The notes under the pieces are model-generated. The model did no database searches. It was not told the origin of the DNA and worked only from the letters and a program-made list of their open reading frames with translations. A stretch of DNA of 64,000 nt, taken from positions 124,001-188,000 of the forward strand of contig CALFMO010000066.1 in assembly GCA_937879855.1 (NCBI GenBank), read 5' to 3'. Both the position numbers and the translations under genes were made by a program. Source of the DNA: an uncultured Acidobacteriaceae bacterium. Lineage in GTDB: Bacteria > Acidobacteriota > Terriglobia > Terriglobales > Acidobacteriaceae. Numbering within the stretch: the first letter of the stretch is position 1; every line of letters starts with the position of its first letter. Shown one piece after another: positions 34,334 through 43,637 of this stretch.

Positions 34334-35220
34334 CCTCCACGAGTAATCCCACGGCCACCCCGGACTGGGGTGAAGTGCTGGTTGGAATCGTGACTCGCAA
34401 TCGTCATGAAGTCCTACCGAAGGCTATTGAATCAGCGTTACGCCAGACGTATCCGCGGGTTCAGGTTGCGGTTCTGGACGACGGGTCCGAGGACGATACG
34501 CCGCAACTCTGTTCCCAGTATCCATCCGTTCGTTGGATCCGGTGGGAACGGTCGCGAGGGTATTTAGAGGCGCGAAATTACTTGATGCTGGAAAGCAATG
34601 CGGACTTCTACCTTAGCTTGGACGATGATGCATGGTTTCTAAACGGCGATGAGATCGGCATTGCCGTGGAGCACATGGAAGCGAATCCAAGGGTAGCGGC
34701 GGTTGCATTCGACATCCTTAGCCCAGACCGTGACAAACCGAGTCCAAGGTCCGAGCCTCGGCCAACTCATTTGGTTATCGGTTGCGGGCACATGCTTCGA
34801 ACCTCGGCGGTTCGCGAATGTGGATTCTATGTGCCCGGCCCGGGTCAATATGGATCGGAAGAAATTGACCTCTGCATTCGTTTGCTCGACCGGAATTGGG
34901 GGATCGATTTCTTTCCGGGCGTAAACGTTTGGCACGATAAAACCAAGGTCGCGCGGGACATTCAGGCCCAGCACCGTTCCGGGGTATGCAATGATTTGTC
35001 TTTTGCTGCCCGACGCTGTCCCTTTCCCCTTGTGCTCGCTATCATACCCGTCAAGGTGATCAACCACCTCCGGTTCGCGGCGGCCAATCGCCTGCTGAAG
35101 TCTTGTCTCGCAGGTTTTGGGCTTTTCTTTCGCCACGCGCGTGAGGTCTGGAGCAGCCGCGAGCCGGTGCACGCTCAAGCGTTCGTGGAGTTCATTCGCC
35201 GGTCCCGCAAACCTAGATGA
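34297..35220 (+). CDS. Glycosyltransferase family 2
   Basis: A 307-aa GT-A enzyme starting inside the previous gene. VLVGIVTRNRHEVLPKAIES, VAVLDDGSEDDTPQLCSQY, and YLSLDDDAWFLNGDEIG (DxD) mark the domain. GPGQYGSEEIDLCIRLLDRN is the acceptor-side ED motif region. It overlaps the next gene by ATGA. Three transferases in a row (33383-35792) with tight overlaps look like a translationally coupled unit. Confidence 0.86.
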   Translation: MVYSDETTITALTSTSNPTATPDWGEVLVGIVTRNRHEVLPKAIESALRQTYPRVQVAVLDDGSEDDTPQLCSQYPSVRWIRWERSRGYLEARNYLMLESNADFYLSLDDDAWFLNGDEIGIAVEHMEANPRVAAVAFDILSPDRDKPSPRSEPRPTHLVIGCGHMLRTSAVRECGFYVPGPGQYGSEEIDLCIRLLDRNWGIDFFPGVNVWHDKTKVARDIQAQHRSGVCNDLSFAARRCPFPLVLAIIPVKVINHLRFAAANRLLKSCLAGFGLFFRHAREVWSSREPVHAQAFVEFIRRSRKPR

Positions 35221-35792
35221 GAAGCGCTCTCGAATATCTACTGTTGACGGCGAGCCGCGGTGCAGCGAGCCGGCTGCGGCTGGCTTTATATCGCTTTCTC
35301 GGAATGAAAACTGGTGTGCGCAACCGAATGGAGGGTCTCGGAAGAGTTCGCCGCTGCTCACAAATCGAAATCGGTTCCTACAACTCCTTTACTCAGGGTT
35401 GCTGGCTCTGGCCTAACAATGAGAGCTACCAGGGCGTTCGCATCAGGATTGGCGATTGGAATTACTTTAACCGCAACCTCATGATTGACGCCTGCGGGTT
35501 AGTTGAGATTGGCGATCACAACATGTTTGGGCCAGATATCTACATCACCGATTCAAACCACCGATTCGGTATCGGCCTGGCGCCGAATGAGCAGCCGATG
35601 GATGCGGGCAAAGTCAAGATCGGGAACCGCTGTTGGATCGGAGCAAAGGTTGTGATCCTGAAGGATGTGGAACTCGGAGACGGGTGCGTTGTTGGGGCCG
35701 GCGCCGTCGTGACTAAGAGCGTTGCGCCGGGCAGTGTAGTAGCCGGTGTGCCGGCGCAAACTCTGGCGCAAAATCGTTCAGTGTCAGTTTAG
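35217..35792 (+). CDS. Hexapeptide-repeat acyltransferase (maa/WcaB-like)
   Basis: A 191-aa left-handed beta-helix protein. Rungs run from GRVRRCSQIEIGSYNSFTQG through IRIGDWNYFNRNLMIDACG, VEIGDHNMFGPDIYITDSNH (catalytic His), VKIGNRCWIGAKVVILKDVE to GAGAVVTKSVAPGSVVAGVP. It uses an acyl-CoA to acylate a sugar hydroxyl. ATGA overlap with the upstream glycosyltransferase. Confidence 0.87.
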   Translation: MRSALEYLLLTASRGAASRLRLALYRFLGMKTGVRNRMEGLGRVRRCSQIEIGSYNSFTQGCWLWPNNESYQGVRIRIGDWNYFNRNLMIDACGLVEIGDHNMFGPDIYITDSNHRFGIGLAPNEQPMDAGKVKIGNRCWIGAKVVILKDVELGDGCVVGAGAVVTKSVAPGSVVAGVPAQTLAQNRSVSV

Positions 35793-35845
35793 GAGTTGTT
35801 TAAGCGACTCAATCGTTTGACCCGCATGCTCCGTAGCGTCCCCTA

Positions 35846-37090
35846 ATGCTGGCGATTCTCACCACGCATCCGATTCAATATCAGGTCCCCTTGTGGCAAG
35901 CGCTGGCGCGCGACGGTCGCGTGCCTTTTGAGGTTTGGTATTTGACCGACCACGGAACCCGGCGCAGCAGGGATCGCGAATTCGGCCAGACCTTCGCCTG
36001 GGATATTGACACGCTGTCGGGTTACACCCATCGTTTCCTTGACGTGGATCGGCGGGCAACTCCAGCGAGTTTCTGGAAATGCCGCTTGCGCGAGCGGCTG
36101 CGGGACCGGCTGCGAGCCAGCCACGCTAGCGCCCTTTGGATTCAAGGATGGCAAGTTGCGGCCTATTGGCAGGCTGTTCGGGAAGCGCGGGCAGCGGGTG
36201 TTGAGGTTTGGTTGCGTGGCGAGAGTAACGACCTTGCTCCGCAGCCGACGTGGAAGCGGACGCTGAAACGAGCACGAAACGGATGGCTGTTCCGGAGAGT
36301 AGATAAGTTCTTTTACATCGGCAGTGCAAATCGCCGACTCTATGTCGAATCCGGAGTTTCAAGCGAGAAGCTGTATGCGGCTCCTTATGCCGTGGACAAC
36401 GAACGATTTGCGACGCAGGCCGCGGCTCTTCGGCCTGGCCGGGATGCACTTCGGGAGCAGTGGGGCATTCCTCAGGACGCGTTCTGCATTCTATTCTGCG
36501 GGAAATTTATTCCCAAGAAACGGCCATTGGAACTGGTTGCGGCGGTGCGAGTTGTCCTGGAAAAAAGAGCGTTGTCGAAGCTACATCTTCTGTTCGTCGG
36601 GTCGGGGGTATTGGAACCAGAACTCCGCCGAGTGTGCCACGTCGTGTCTGATACCGGAGTGGGCCAAACAGTTTCGCAAAGCGAACAGGCGGATCATGCG
36701 TCTGTGCGTCCGCCAGCTTCCTTTGCCGGCTTCCTGAATCAGAGCGAGATATCCCGGGCATACGTTGCGGCTGATTGCCTGGTTCTGCCCAGCGACTATC
36801 GGGAGACGTGGGGACTGGTGGTGAACGAAGCGTTGGCTAGCGGTTTGCCGTGTCTCGTAAGTCAGGCGTGCGGATGCGCCGAAGACCTTTCGATCTGCGA
36901 TACATTTGCTCCCGGCGACATCGACATGCTCTCCGCGAAATTAGTCCGGCTCGCGCAGGAGGGCTGTGAGATTGTCGCGCCTCCTACGATGTCGGAAAGC
37001 GTCTCCTCCATCGTTCGAGCCTACTCTGATTTAACGATTCCAACTCCCGCTGCAATTGCCGAAGATCTGTGCGATCATTCGAGGAAGTAA
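35846..37090 (+). CDS. Glycosyltransferase family 4
   Basis: A 414-aa GT-B protein. MLAILTTHPIQYQVPLWQAL is a start seen in a group of GT4 enzymes from EPS clusters; donor domain CILFCGKFIPKKRPLELVAA, LLFVGSGVLEPELRRVC, and PSDYRETWGLVVNEALASGL (retaining motif). A ~25-residue insertion (VGQTVSQSEQADHASVRPPA) sits before FAGFLNQSEISRAYVAADCL. Substrate unknown. Confidence 0.86.
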   Translation: MLAILTTHPIQYQVPLWQALARDGRVPFEVWYLTDHGTRRSRDREFGQTFAWDIDTLSGYTHRFLDVDRRATPASFWKCRLRERLRDRLRASHASALWIQGWQVAAYWQAVREARAAGVEVWLRGESNDLAPQPTWKRTLKRARNGWLFRRVDKFFYIGSANRRLYVESGVSSEKLYAAPYAVDNERFATQAAALRPGRDALREQWGIPQDAFCILFCGKFIPKKRPLELVAAVRVVLEKRALSKLHLLFVGSGVLEPELRRVCHVVSDTGVGQTVSQSEQADHASVRPPASFAGFLNQSEISRAYVAADCLVLPSDYRETWGLVVNEALASGLPCLVSQACGCAEDLSICDTFAPGDIDMLSAKLVRLAQEGCEIVAPPTMSESVSSIVRAYSDLTIPTPAAIAEDLCDHSRK

Positions 37091-37095
37091 GGTCC

Positions 37096-37245
37096 ATGAT
37101 TCAGGATTCGAAATCGTTGTATAACCGTTGGCACGAACAAGTAAATGCCGGCACTGAGACCTCCGATCCCATGGCATTTCCGTGGTATCGTGCGGCATTC
37201 AATGGGATACAAAGCAACCTCAAAGGCGATGTTTTGGAATACTGA
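37096..37245 (+). pseudogene. Truncated methyltransferase N-terminus (remnant)
   Basis: A 49-codon frame five bases after the GT4 stop. It reads SLYNRWHEQVNAGTETSDP, then AFPWYRAAFNGIQSNLKGDV and LEY-stop. This resembles the start of a class I methyltransferase that should continue LEVGCGxG, but it stops exactly at motif I. The FkbM gene starts 14 bases later in another frame, so a deletion probably joined the two. Function is not expected. Confidence 0.5.
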
Positions 37246-37259
37246 AGGGATTTGGTGTC

Positions 37260-38153
37260 ATGACCAGACTGGCTAATGGATTTCTTAAGGCGACGCAAAT
37301 CGGTTGTGCTCTCTATCGCTTTAACACTTTGCGAATCGCATCCCGCGTCTTTTCAAATGTTTCCGCGGACGTTGCGTCACGAGACTTCTGCGGAAGAACG
37401 CTATATGTCGATACCAAGAGGGGGAATCCTCAACGCCTCTTGTATCTAGAGGGAGAGCGCTTTATAGAGGAGCGTAGCATTGTCAGGAGCCTCGTGCGGC
37501 CGGGACTCGGGGCTGTCGACGTTGGCGCAAACATTGGTTATTACGCTTTGATGTTGGCAAACCAACTCGGCTCTGGGAGCGAAGTGATTTGCATAGAGCC
37601 GGAGCCGGCGAATCTAATTGAACTTCGCAGAAACATTGAAGCTAATCACCTTACTAATGTTACTGTTCTTGCGGCTGCGGCCGCCGCTGAGGATGGATCT
37701 GCCGAACTGTTGCGTGGAATAAACGGTCACGTAGTTCCGCCGGGGCACGGCGAAGTAAGAGTAAGGACGCTGGCTCTCGATACCTTGGCTGATCGTGCAA
37801 TTGGGTTTATTAAGATCGACGTCGAGGGCTACGAGCTCGAAGTGTTGCGCGGGGCACGAAATCTAATTTCGCGGCATCAACCCAATTTGTTTGTAGAAGT
37901 GCATCCGCAGTTTCAATTGGAGCCAGACGGCGTTGCTCAGGTGGTGCGACTGATTTTGGAATACTACCCCAGTGCTGTGGCGTACATCCGACGCGAGAGT
38001 ACGGTACTCCACAAGATAGGTCAACGCTACTTTGGTAGGCCGACATTCAGGTCTTCCCCGGTAGATATGAGTTTGGCAGAATATCCCCAGATCTTTTGGA
38101 TTGCGTGTTCACCAAACTATCTGGCAGACGGGGCTCGGCGATCAGTTGCATAG
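37260..38153 (+). CDS. FkbM-family SAM methyltransferase
   Basis: About 297 aa from ATG 37260. AVDVGANIGYYALMLANQLG (motif I), VICIEPEPANLIELRRNIEA, and IGFIKIDVEGYELEVLRGA are full FkbM signatures. FkbM-type enzymes O-methylate hydroxyls of sugars or polyketides. An earlier in-frame codon (37182) lies inside the truncated remnant and is less likely as a start. Confidence 0.87.
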   Translation: MTRLANGFLKATQIGCALYRFNTLRIASRVFSNVSADVASRDFCGRTLYVDTKRGNPQRLLYLEGERFIEERSIVRSLVRPGLGAVDVGANIGYYALMLANQLGSGSEVICIEPEPANLIELRRNIEANHLTNVTVLAAAAAAEDGSAELLRGINGHVVPPGHGEVRVRTLALDTLADRAIGFIKIDVEGYELEVLRGARNLISRHQPNLFVEVHPQFQLEPDGVAQVVRLILEYYPSAVAYIRRESTVLHKIGQRYFGRPTFRSSPVDMSLAEYPQIFWIACSPNYLADGARRSVA

Positions 38154-38192
38154 TTTGCGCGCAATTTGTAAAGATCGCGCACCGTTGAGGCT

Positions 38193-39437
38193 ATGTCTTT
38201 GGTAACTGTGGCTGGCACCGAGCGGATACTGGGAGACGGCGCCGCGCCGAGGCGATCACTAAGGATACTTGCTATCGTGCCAAGCGGTTTCTGCTTTGGC
38301 CTCCAAGATCTGACACTGGCGTTCTTTGCACAATTGCCACCCGACATCAATTCACATTTTCTTGGAACTCGCTGGACCGATGGGGAATTCGACAGGCGGC
38401 TTGATGGCCTCGGCATTCCACACTCGGCGACGTGGCTCGGTATGTTTTCCCGGAAGGTCGATTCGCGAAACCTTCGCATGACGCTAGAGAGCCTACGAAA
38501 GTTGCCCATCGCATGGCGAGACCTTCTGCGGCAATGGAGTTCTTTCCGCCCTGATGTGATCTACTTGGCAAATCATCACGAGGCGATTCTTTTGTCGCCT
38601 ATATTATTCTGGCTGCGTCGGCGTGTCGTTTGTCACATGCATGATCCACCTCCTCCGATCCGATTTCAAAGGTTTAGCTTTTTCATTTGGCGCCGGACGA
38701 TTGGAAGATTCCTATTCGTTTCAGAGAGTGTCCGCCGACGAATGGCGAAGCTTGGACGGCTTAAGCCCGGCGACGCCGTAATTCACAACGGAGTCAGGAT
38801 TGGCCAATTAGACTGGCCGCGGCAGAGAACAAATCGGTTCCGGGAGCAATTCAACTGGCCGGATGAAGTTGTGATTTTCGGGATTACTGGACAGATAAAT
38901 GTCAACAAAGGACATTACGAGTTTCTGCTCGCTGCAGCGGAAGCAGTAAGAGAAAATGCCCGGTTTCGTTTTGTCGTAGGTGGCAAAGGTGAAGAGATCT
39001 TCGTCGCGGAGCTAAAGCGTAAGGCAGATCTCCTAGGATTGACTGACTTAGTTGGATTCTGTGGCTGGCTCCCACATGCCTCAGAATTTTACGGAGGCAT
39101 CGATGTGTTGATACTGGCGTCGCGACACGACGAGGGGTTTGGACTTGTTGTCGCCGAGGCGGGCGAACGAGGAATCCCGGTCATTACGACGCGAAGCGGT
39201 GGGGCTGTAGAGGTCGTGGTGGACAATGAAACCGGCATCCTTGTCCGGAAACAGGATCCATCTGCACTTGGCAGTGCAATGGCTCGGCTCGGTAATGATG
39301 GCGATCTCAGGATCGCAATGGGTGGGCGGGCTCGCGACCATATAAGTAGACACTTCAATCTTGAGAAACAGGTGGACAAGTTCACCGATTTCTTGGCTAG
39401 GACCACGAATGTATGGACACGACCGCCTGCTGGCTGA
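38193..39437 (+). CDS. Glycosyltransferase family 4
   Basis: A 414-aa GT-B protein with a ~25-residue polar N-terminal extension. LRILAIVPSGFCFGLQDLTL starts the acceptor domain; VVCHMHDPPPPIRFQRF and FVSESVRRRMAKLGRLKPGD follow; GITGQINVNKGHYEFLLAAA and SRHDEGFGLVVAEAGERGIP are the donor-domain blocks with E-x7-E. Followed at once by a fragment of another GT. Confidence 0.86.
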   Translation: MSLVTVAGTERILGDGAAPRRSLRILAIVPSGFCFGLQDLTLAFFAQLPPDINSHFLGTRWTDGEFDRRLDGLGIPHSATWLGMFSRKVDSRNLRMTLESLRKLPIAWRDLLRQWSSFRPDVIYLANHHEAILLSPILFWLRRRVVCHMHDPPPPIRFQRFSFFIWRRTIGRFLFVSESVRRRMAKLGRLKPGDAVIHNGVRIGQLDWPRQRTNRFREQFNWPDEVVIFGITGQINVNKGHYEFLLAAAEAVRENARFRFVVGGKGEEIFVAELKRKADLLGLTDLVGFCGWLPHASEFYGGIDVLILASRHDEGFGLVVAEAGERGIPVITTRSGGAVEVVVDNETGILVRKQDPSALGSAMARLGNDGDLRIAMGGRARDHISRHFNLEKQVDKFTDFLARTTNVWTRPPAG

Positions 39438-39672
39438 ACTTCCGACGAGCGCGATCGAGGCAGGTTTCTTAGGTCTTCTTGTAATCGCCACTCGTGGCTT
39501 GGCAGAAAACGTAGAACACGAGGTGAGAGGGCTTTTGGTGGAGGCGCGGAGGCCTGCGGAACTGGCGCACGCAATGTGCCGGCTGATCGAGGACGCCCAA
39601 CTGCGGCAGCGTCTCGTAGGCAACGCCAGACGATGTGTGACGGAGCGTTTTGGCTGTGAGCGGTTTGAATGA
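39411..39672 (+). pseudogene. C-terminal fragment of a GT4 glycosyltransferase (remnant)
   Basis: About 85 codons reading GHDRLLAELPTSAIEAGFLG, LLVIATRGLAENVEHEVRGL, LVEARRPAELAHAMCRLIED. This matches only the last third of a GT4 donor domain (pro-x-x-x-EAG..G..VIATxxGGxxExV...GLLV). No N-terminal domain precedes it, since the intact GT4 gene ends within it in another frame. Probably the scar of a deleted glycosyltransferase gene. It overlaps the next ORF's upstream codons. Confidence 0.6.
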
Positions 39673-39698
39673 GTTCAGCGGATGCTGGAAGAGGAAGA

Positions 39699-41303
39699 AT
39701 GAACAAACATTTTCGAGGCGGCTCTGGCGCAGTGGGGCGGCCATCCCCCTTGGGTCCCGGTGACAGGTCGCCAGCCAGTATCCTACGGCAGGACAGCGAA
39801 ATGCAGTCGCTAGCCCAAGCAACCGCATTTCGGAGTGGGGCTCGGACCAATGCCAGGCGCTTTCTTCTTTGGCCGGCGGGAGCGGTCTTGCTGGTAACGC
39901 TTTCAGCAATCAGCAACCAGAACATAACTGCTGCCCAATTCGTTTGCGCGGGTGCACTGCTGGCCATATTAATTCAATCTTATATTTCCTGGAGCCGGAC
40001 ACGTGATATCAGAGTCCCCGTCTGGCCTCTGGTGTGCGCGGCTCATTTTGTCTTCTTCGGCGTGGCGATCTTCGGCGCACTCCGAATGTCGCCTAGCTTA
40101 TTCGACCATGGCCGCCATCTGTCCGATTCGATACTCACCATGGCGATGCTGGTCGGAATTGTCGGACTTCTGTCCATGGGAGCGGGAAGAAGAGCGGCCA
40201 TGCGTCTTGTCGGTCGTAAGACTTTTCGGCTGCCCTTCCTTGAAACTACCAGTCCTACCCCAGCCCAGGTGCAAGTACTGCTATTAATCGGGACAGTCAC
40301 GAATCTCTTTGGCATCCCTTTCTACGGGAGCGTGGTCTGGAACATCAGCGTCATTGCCTTTGGCGCTTTGCCTCTCGCGGCGTTTCTTTGGCTGGTTTTA
40401 GTGAGGCGCTTTCGAAGGCTCTCTCAGCTCGACTTCTGCCTCGGCATCGCATTTCTTGGAACGCGCCTGCTCTCGGGGGCAAGATTTGGCGCATCTCTGG
40501 GCACGGTTGTCATCCCCCTATTGCTGATGGGCGTGGCCGACGTGTCCCTGAAGCGGAAGCTTCCCTGGCGAATGATGACGGTCGTTTCTGGCCTCATCCT
40601 TTTCCTACAGCCCGGCAAAGGGATAATGCGGCACGAAATGGAGCGTGGAGAGGTTGGGGGAGGTATGACGGATGCTGTCGTGAGATGGGTTGATCTTTCA
40701 TTTTCCGGGTGGGCGGACGTCTTCGCAGGCCGGGCTCCTTTGGATGAGCAACTCAGCGCGACCAGTTCACGCTCCTCGCTGCTGACCATGACAGGAGTCA
40801 TCCTGGAGCAAACGCCTGAATCGGTGCCCTACCAACTCGGGGCCGACTATCCGCTCCTGATCAAAAACCTGATTCCGCGGGTGTTTTGGCCCGGCAAGCC
40901 GACGGTAAACCTCGCCAACCAGTTTTTCCAGGTTGAATATGGTCTGACAGAGAAGCAAAATCTCTCCACAGTTTCCATCGCCTGCGGTTTTGAAGCAGAG
41001 GGCTACATGAATTTCGGCTGGGCGGGCATCGTACCGGTTGGATTGCTAGTCGGATTTGCTGTTGGCATTTATGAACTCGCCTTTTTTTCTGCCGGATCGA
41101 GCATGACTGCAATTGCGGTGGGGCTGGCAATGCTGCCGGGGTTTTTGTCCATCGAGTCTCAACTGGTTCAATATCTGGGGGGAATCCTGCAACTTGCTTT
41201 CGCTGCCACTATCGTTTTCTATCAAGCCCACGACAAACGATCGCCCGGTGCTTCGAGTGCGGCATCAACAGAAAAGCTTGCAGGTGTGTTGGCTAACCAC
41301 TGA
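39699..41303 (+). CDS. Polytopic membrane protein, O-antigen polymerase/ligase (Wzy)-like
   Basis: About 534 aa from ATG 39699, preceded by gaggaag; an in-frame ATG at 39669 lies inside the GT remnant and is less likely. After ~55 polar residues there are about ten to twelve hydrophobic segments (FLLWPAGAVLLVTLSAIS, FVCAGALLAILIQSYI, VQVLLLIGTVTNLFGIPFYG). A large loop around WVDLSFSGWADVFAG..NLIPRVFWPGKPTVN resembles the periplasmic loop of Wzy-like proteins. Polymerisation of repeat units is the likely role, though ABC-exported glycans do not need it. Confidence 0.65.
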   Translation: MNKHFRGGSGAVGRPSPLGPGDRSPASILRQDSEMQSLAQATAFRSGARTNARRFLLWPAGAVLLVTLSAISNQNITAAQFVCAGALLAILIQSYISWSRTRDIRVPVWPLVCAAHFVFFGVAIFGALRMSPSLFDHGRHLSDSILTMAMLVGIVGLLSMGAGRRAAMRLVGRKTFRLPFLETTSPTPAQVQVLLLIGTVTNLFGIPFYGSVVWNISVIAFGALPLAAFLWLVLVRRFRRLSQLDFCLGIAFLGTRLLSGARFGASLGTVVIPLLLMGVADVSLKRKLPWRMMTVVSGLILFLQPGKGIMRHEMERGEVGGGMTDAVVRWVDLSFSGWADVFAGRAPLDEQLSATSSRSSLLTMTGVILEQTPESVPYQLGADYPLLIKNLIPRVFWPGKPTVNLANQFFQVEYGLTEKQNLSTVSIACGFEAEGYMNFGWAGIVPVGLLVGFAVGIYELAFFSAGSSMTAIAVGLAMLPGFLSIESQLVQYLGGILQLAFAATIVFYQAHDKRSPGASSAASTEKLAGVLANH

Positions 41304-43633
41304 TGTCCTCGCGAAGTCCGAGCGTAGTCCAGCGTTTCATCAAGGACTTATTTTTGAGATCTCATCGGGAATGCCCCGGAGGCTTCCAGGTGGGTTCTCA
41401 TCAATCGACCATCTTCGCTGCAACTCTGATCCTGCTCTTCGTAGCCTCAATGGAGGCTCAAATGCAGGTCGACCAGACCCAAAACGCGGAAGGCGTGCCG
41501 CAAGTTGCACACGGAAACGTATCCGCAGCACCAGGAGATCGCGCAGTGTTTTCGAATAGTACCGGCCAGCCGGGCGTGTACCGAGACAAGCCCGCCATTG
41601 ATGTGCGAGATTGGGGGGTCGACTGCACCGGCACAAAAGACTCAGCCGCAATCTTGAATTCTCACACCAATGTTCAGGACGGAATCATTGGCCAACGAAT
41701 TAGCATTCCCAACGGCTGCATCATTAAGCTGACCACAGATCAATGGCAAATCTACGGCAACCAGGGCTGGGAAATTGAGGGTGTTGGAATTCTGGCGGGT
41801 AAGCCGCTGATCCGGTATTGCGGCCCTTCAGGGCGAGACTCGGTGTTGAAGATCGAACGATCGGGCGGCTGGACAATCAAAGGCGTCAACATCACAACCG
41901 GAGGGGCGGGATGCAGTAACAATACCTCTGCTGGCGTCGTTGTAGATAACGACAGAAGTGGCGGCTACACAACCACGGACGGCCTGTTTGATCGTGTGCA
42001 AGTTTCACCCGCCGTGAGCATCGCGAGTTGGGTCGGAATCAATATTGCTCCAGTTTCAGCATCGAACACTGAAGACATCCGCTTCTATCACTCGCTGATC
42101 GGATGCGGGGGGGGTAAAGGATCTATTGGGGTTGATTTAGGACCAAGTTTTAATGCCAAGATGGAGGATTTTCAGCACACCCAGATCGTCCAGTGTCCTG
42201 GAGGCGCTATTTATCAAGGAAATGCCGGAATGCTATTACGTGGGATGGACTCTTGGGGAAACAGCGGGGATTTGGTAATCGGTCCTGGGTCGGACCCGAC
42301 TCTGATCGAGGAAATTACTTCAGAGAGTTCGCAACAGTTCACTACCCACGGCGCTCCCAACTATCCTGTGACCATCACCGCGAGCCATGAAGGATGGAAT
42401 GGCAGTAACTCATCGGGCCTATGCGGCTACGATCTTACAAATGCAAATGCCGGAAGCTTTTTGCTGTTAGGCGATGGCATCGACACTCCGCCCGCCGGGG
42501 CCTTTCCACTGTGCGCTACGAAGAGCAGTAACCTCACTTTGATCGGTACTCAGTTTGGATTCGGTAACAACGCTACGTCGAGTGGCAATGCTGGTTTCAT
42601 TCTGCCTAACGGGAAAAGCTTCGGCGGCACATACAGCTTCTTTAATGGCGGTCGCCTTAGGATGGGCAACGGAGCCAACTATGGCACCGAGGACATCGGT
42701 TATGGTTTCTTTACGCAGTTCGGCGCAGAATTGCCGGGCTATGGCTTCAACGCTCAATCCTTAGAAGATGGACACGTTCCGGGGACGCTATCCATCGGTC
42801 ATGACGTGATGTATATAGGGGACCAGAACATCACTCTTAAGGGCATGTGGCCGATTCCGATGCAGTCTATTACCTGCACCTACACAGGGACTCGCGGAAC
42901 TACGCAGTGGAATGTCGAAGTCTTTCCGAAAGACGCAGCAGGGAATCGCGCCGGGTTGACGACCTATCAGCGCAATTGTTACGGACTCCCCGCAGCTTCA
43001 ACCTTGACTGTTTCAAATTTCATTACCACAACCTGGCCGCGCGTGACCGCGGCAGTCAGTTACGACGTGGTGCTGGTCAATCCATCGAACCCGAGTCAGG
43101 GGTTGTTGGTCGCGAATGTAGCCGATCCTGGCTCCGGAGCTACTGCAACGACGAACATCACCACCGGAAGAGCGAGCAGCAGTTTCAATTATTCCTTCCC
43201 GAACTACTACGATTCAGCGATCACAACGATCAATGGTGAGAGTTTGATCGTAAATGCGCCGCCAACCTTCACGTCCCCAGTCACTCTCCCCGCACTCAAT
43301 CTGGCGACGACGTACATATCGGCCACCGCCCCCGCGATTGCCTCTGGGTTTGGCGCGAACCCATCTATTGTTCACAGCAATGGGACCGCAGTATTTACGA
43401 TCAATGTTGGCACCGGCGGAACGGCGACCAGTGGGGTAATCCGCCTGCCTAGAGCGGTGAACGGATGGGCCGTGCATTGCGACGATATTACCACGCAATC
43501 GAGCTTCGTGTTCGTTACGAAACAGACCGCAACCTCGACCACCAGCGCTACGCTTGCGCAATACAGCGCCGCGGCGGTGGCGACGCCTTGGGCGGCGTCA
43601 GACGTTTTAGTATGTCAGGCGGCTGCCTATTGA
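41303..43633 (+). CDS. Secreted/anchored pectate-lyase-3-like beta-helix protein
   Basis: A 776-aa protein starting at the last base of the previous stop. A hydrophobic segment at ~36-50 (STIFAATLILLFVASMEA) is a late signal peptide or anchor. VRDWGVDCTGTKDSAAILNS is the start of the pectate-lyase-3/GH28 beta-helix; rungs such as VLKIERSGGWTIKGVNIT and GAIYQGNAGMLLRGMDSWG follow. The C-terminal ~250 residues are Ser/Thr/Ala-rich beta-sandwich repeats. Within an EPS locus it may trim or bind the glycan; catalytic residues cannot be named. Confidence 0.7.
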   Translation: MSSRSPSVVQRFIKDLFLRSHRECPGGFQVGSHQSTIFAATLILLFVASMEAQMQVDQTQNAEGVPQVAHGNVSAAPGDRAVFSNSTGQPGVYRDKPAIDVRDWGVDCTGTKDSAAILNSHTNVQDGIIGQRISIPNGCIIKLTTDQWQIYGNQGWEIEGVGILAGKPLIRYCGPSGRDSVLKIERSGGWTIKGVNITTGGAGCSNNTSAGVVVDNDRSGGYTTTDGLFDRVQVSPAVSIASWVGINIAPVSASNTEDIRFYHSLIGCGGGKGSIGVDLGPSFNAKMEDFQHTQIVQCPGGAIYQGNAGMLLRGMDSWGNSGDLVIGPGSDPTLIEEITSESSQQFTTHGAPNYPVTITASHEGWNGSNSSGLCGYDLTNANAGSFLLLGDGIDTPPAGAFPLCATKSSNLTLIGTQFGFGNNATSSGNAGFILPNGKSFGGTYSFFNGGRLRMGNGANYGTEDIGYGFFTQFGAELPGYGFNAQSLEDGHVPGTLSIGHDVMYIGDQNITLKGMWPIPMQSITCTYTGTRGTTQWNVEVFPKDAAGNRAGLTTYQRNCYGLPAASTLTVSNFITTTWPRVTAAVSYDVVLVNPSNPSQGLLVANVADPGSGATATTNITTGRASSSFNYSFPNYYDSAITTINGESLIVNAPPTFTSPVTLPALNLATTYISATAPAIASGFGANPSIVHSNGTAVFTINVGTGGTATSGVIRLPRAVNGWAVHCDDITTQSSFVFVTKQTATSTTSATLAQYSAAAVATPWAASDVLVCQAAAY

Positions 43634-43637
43634 GACA

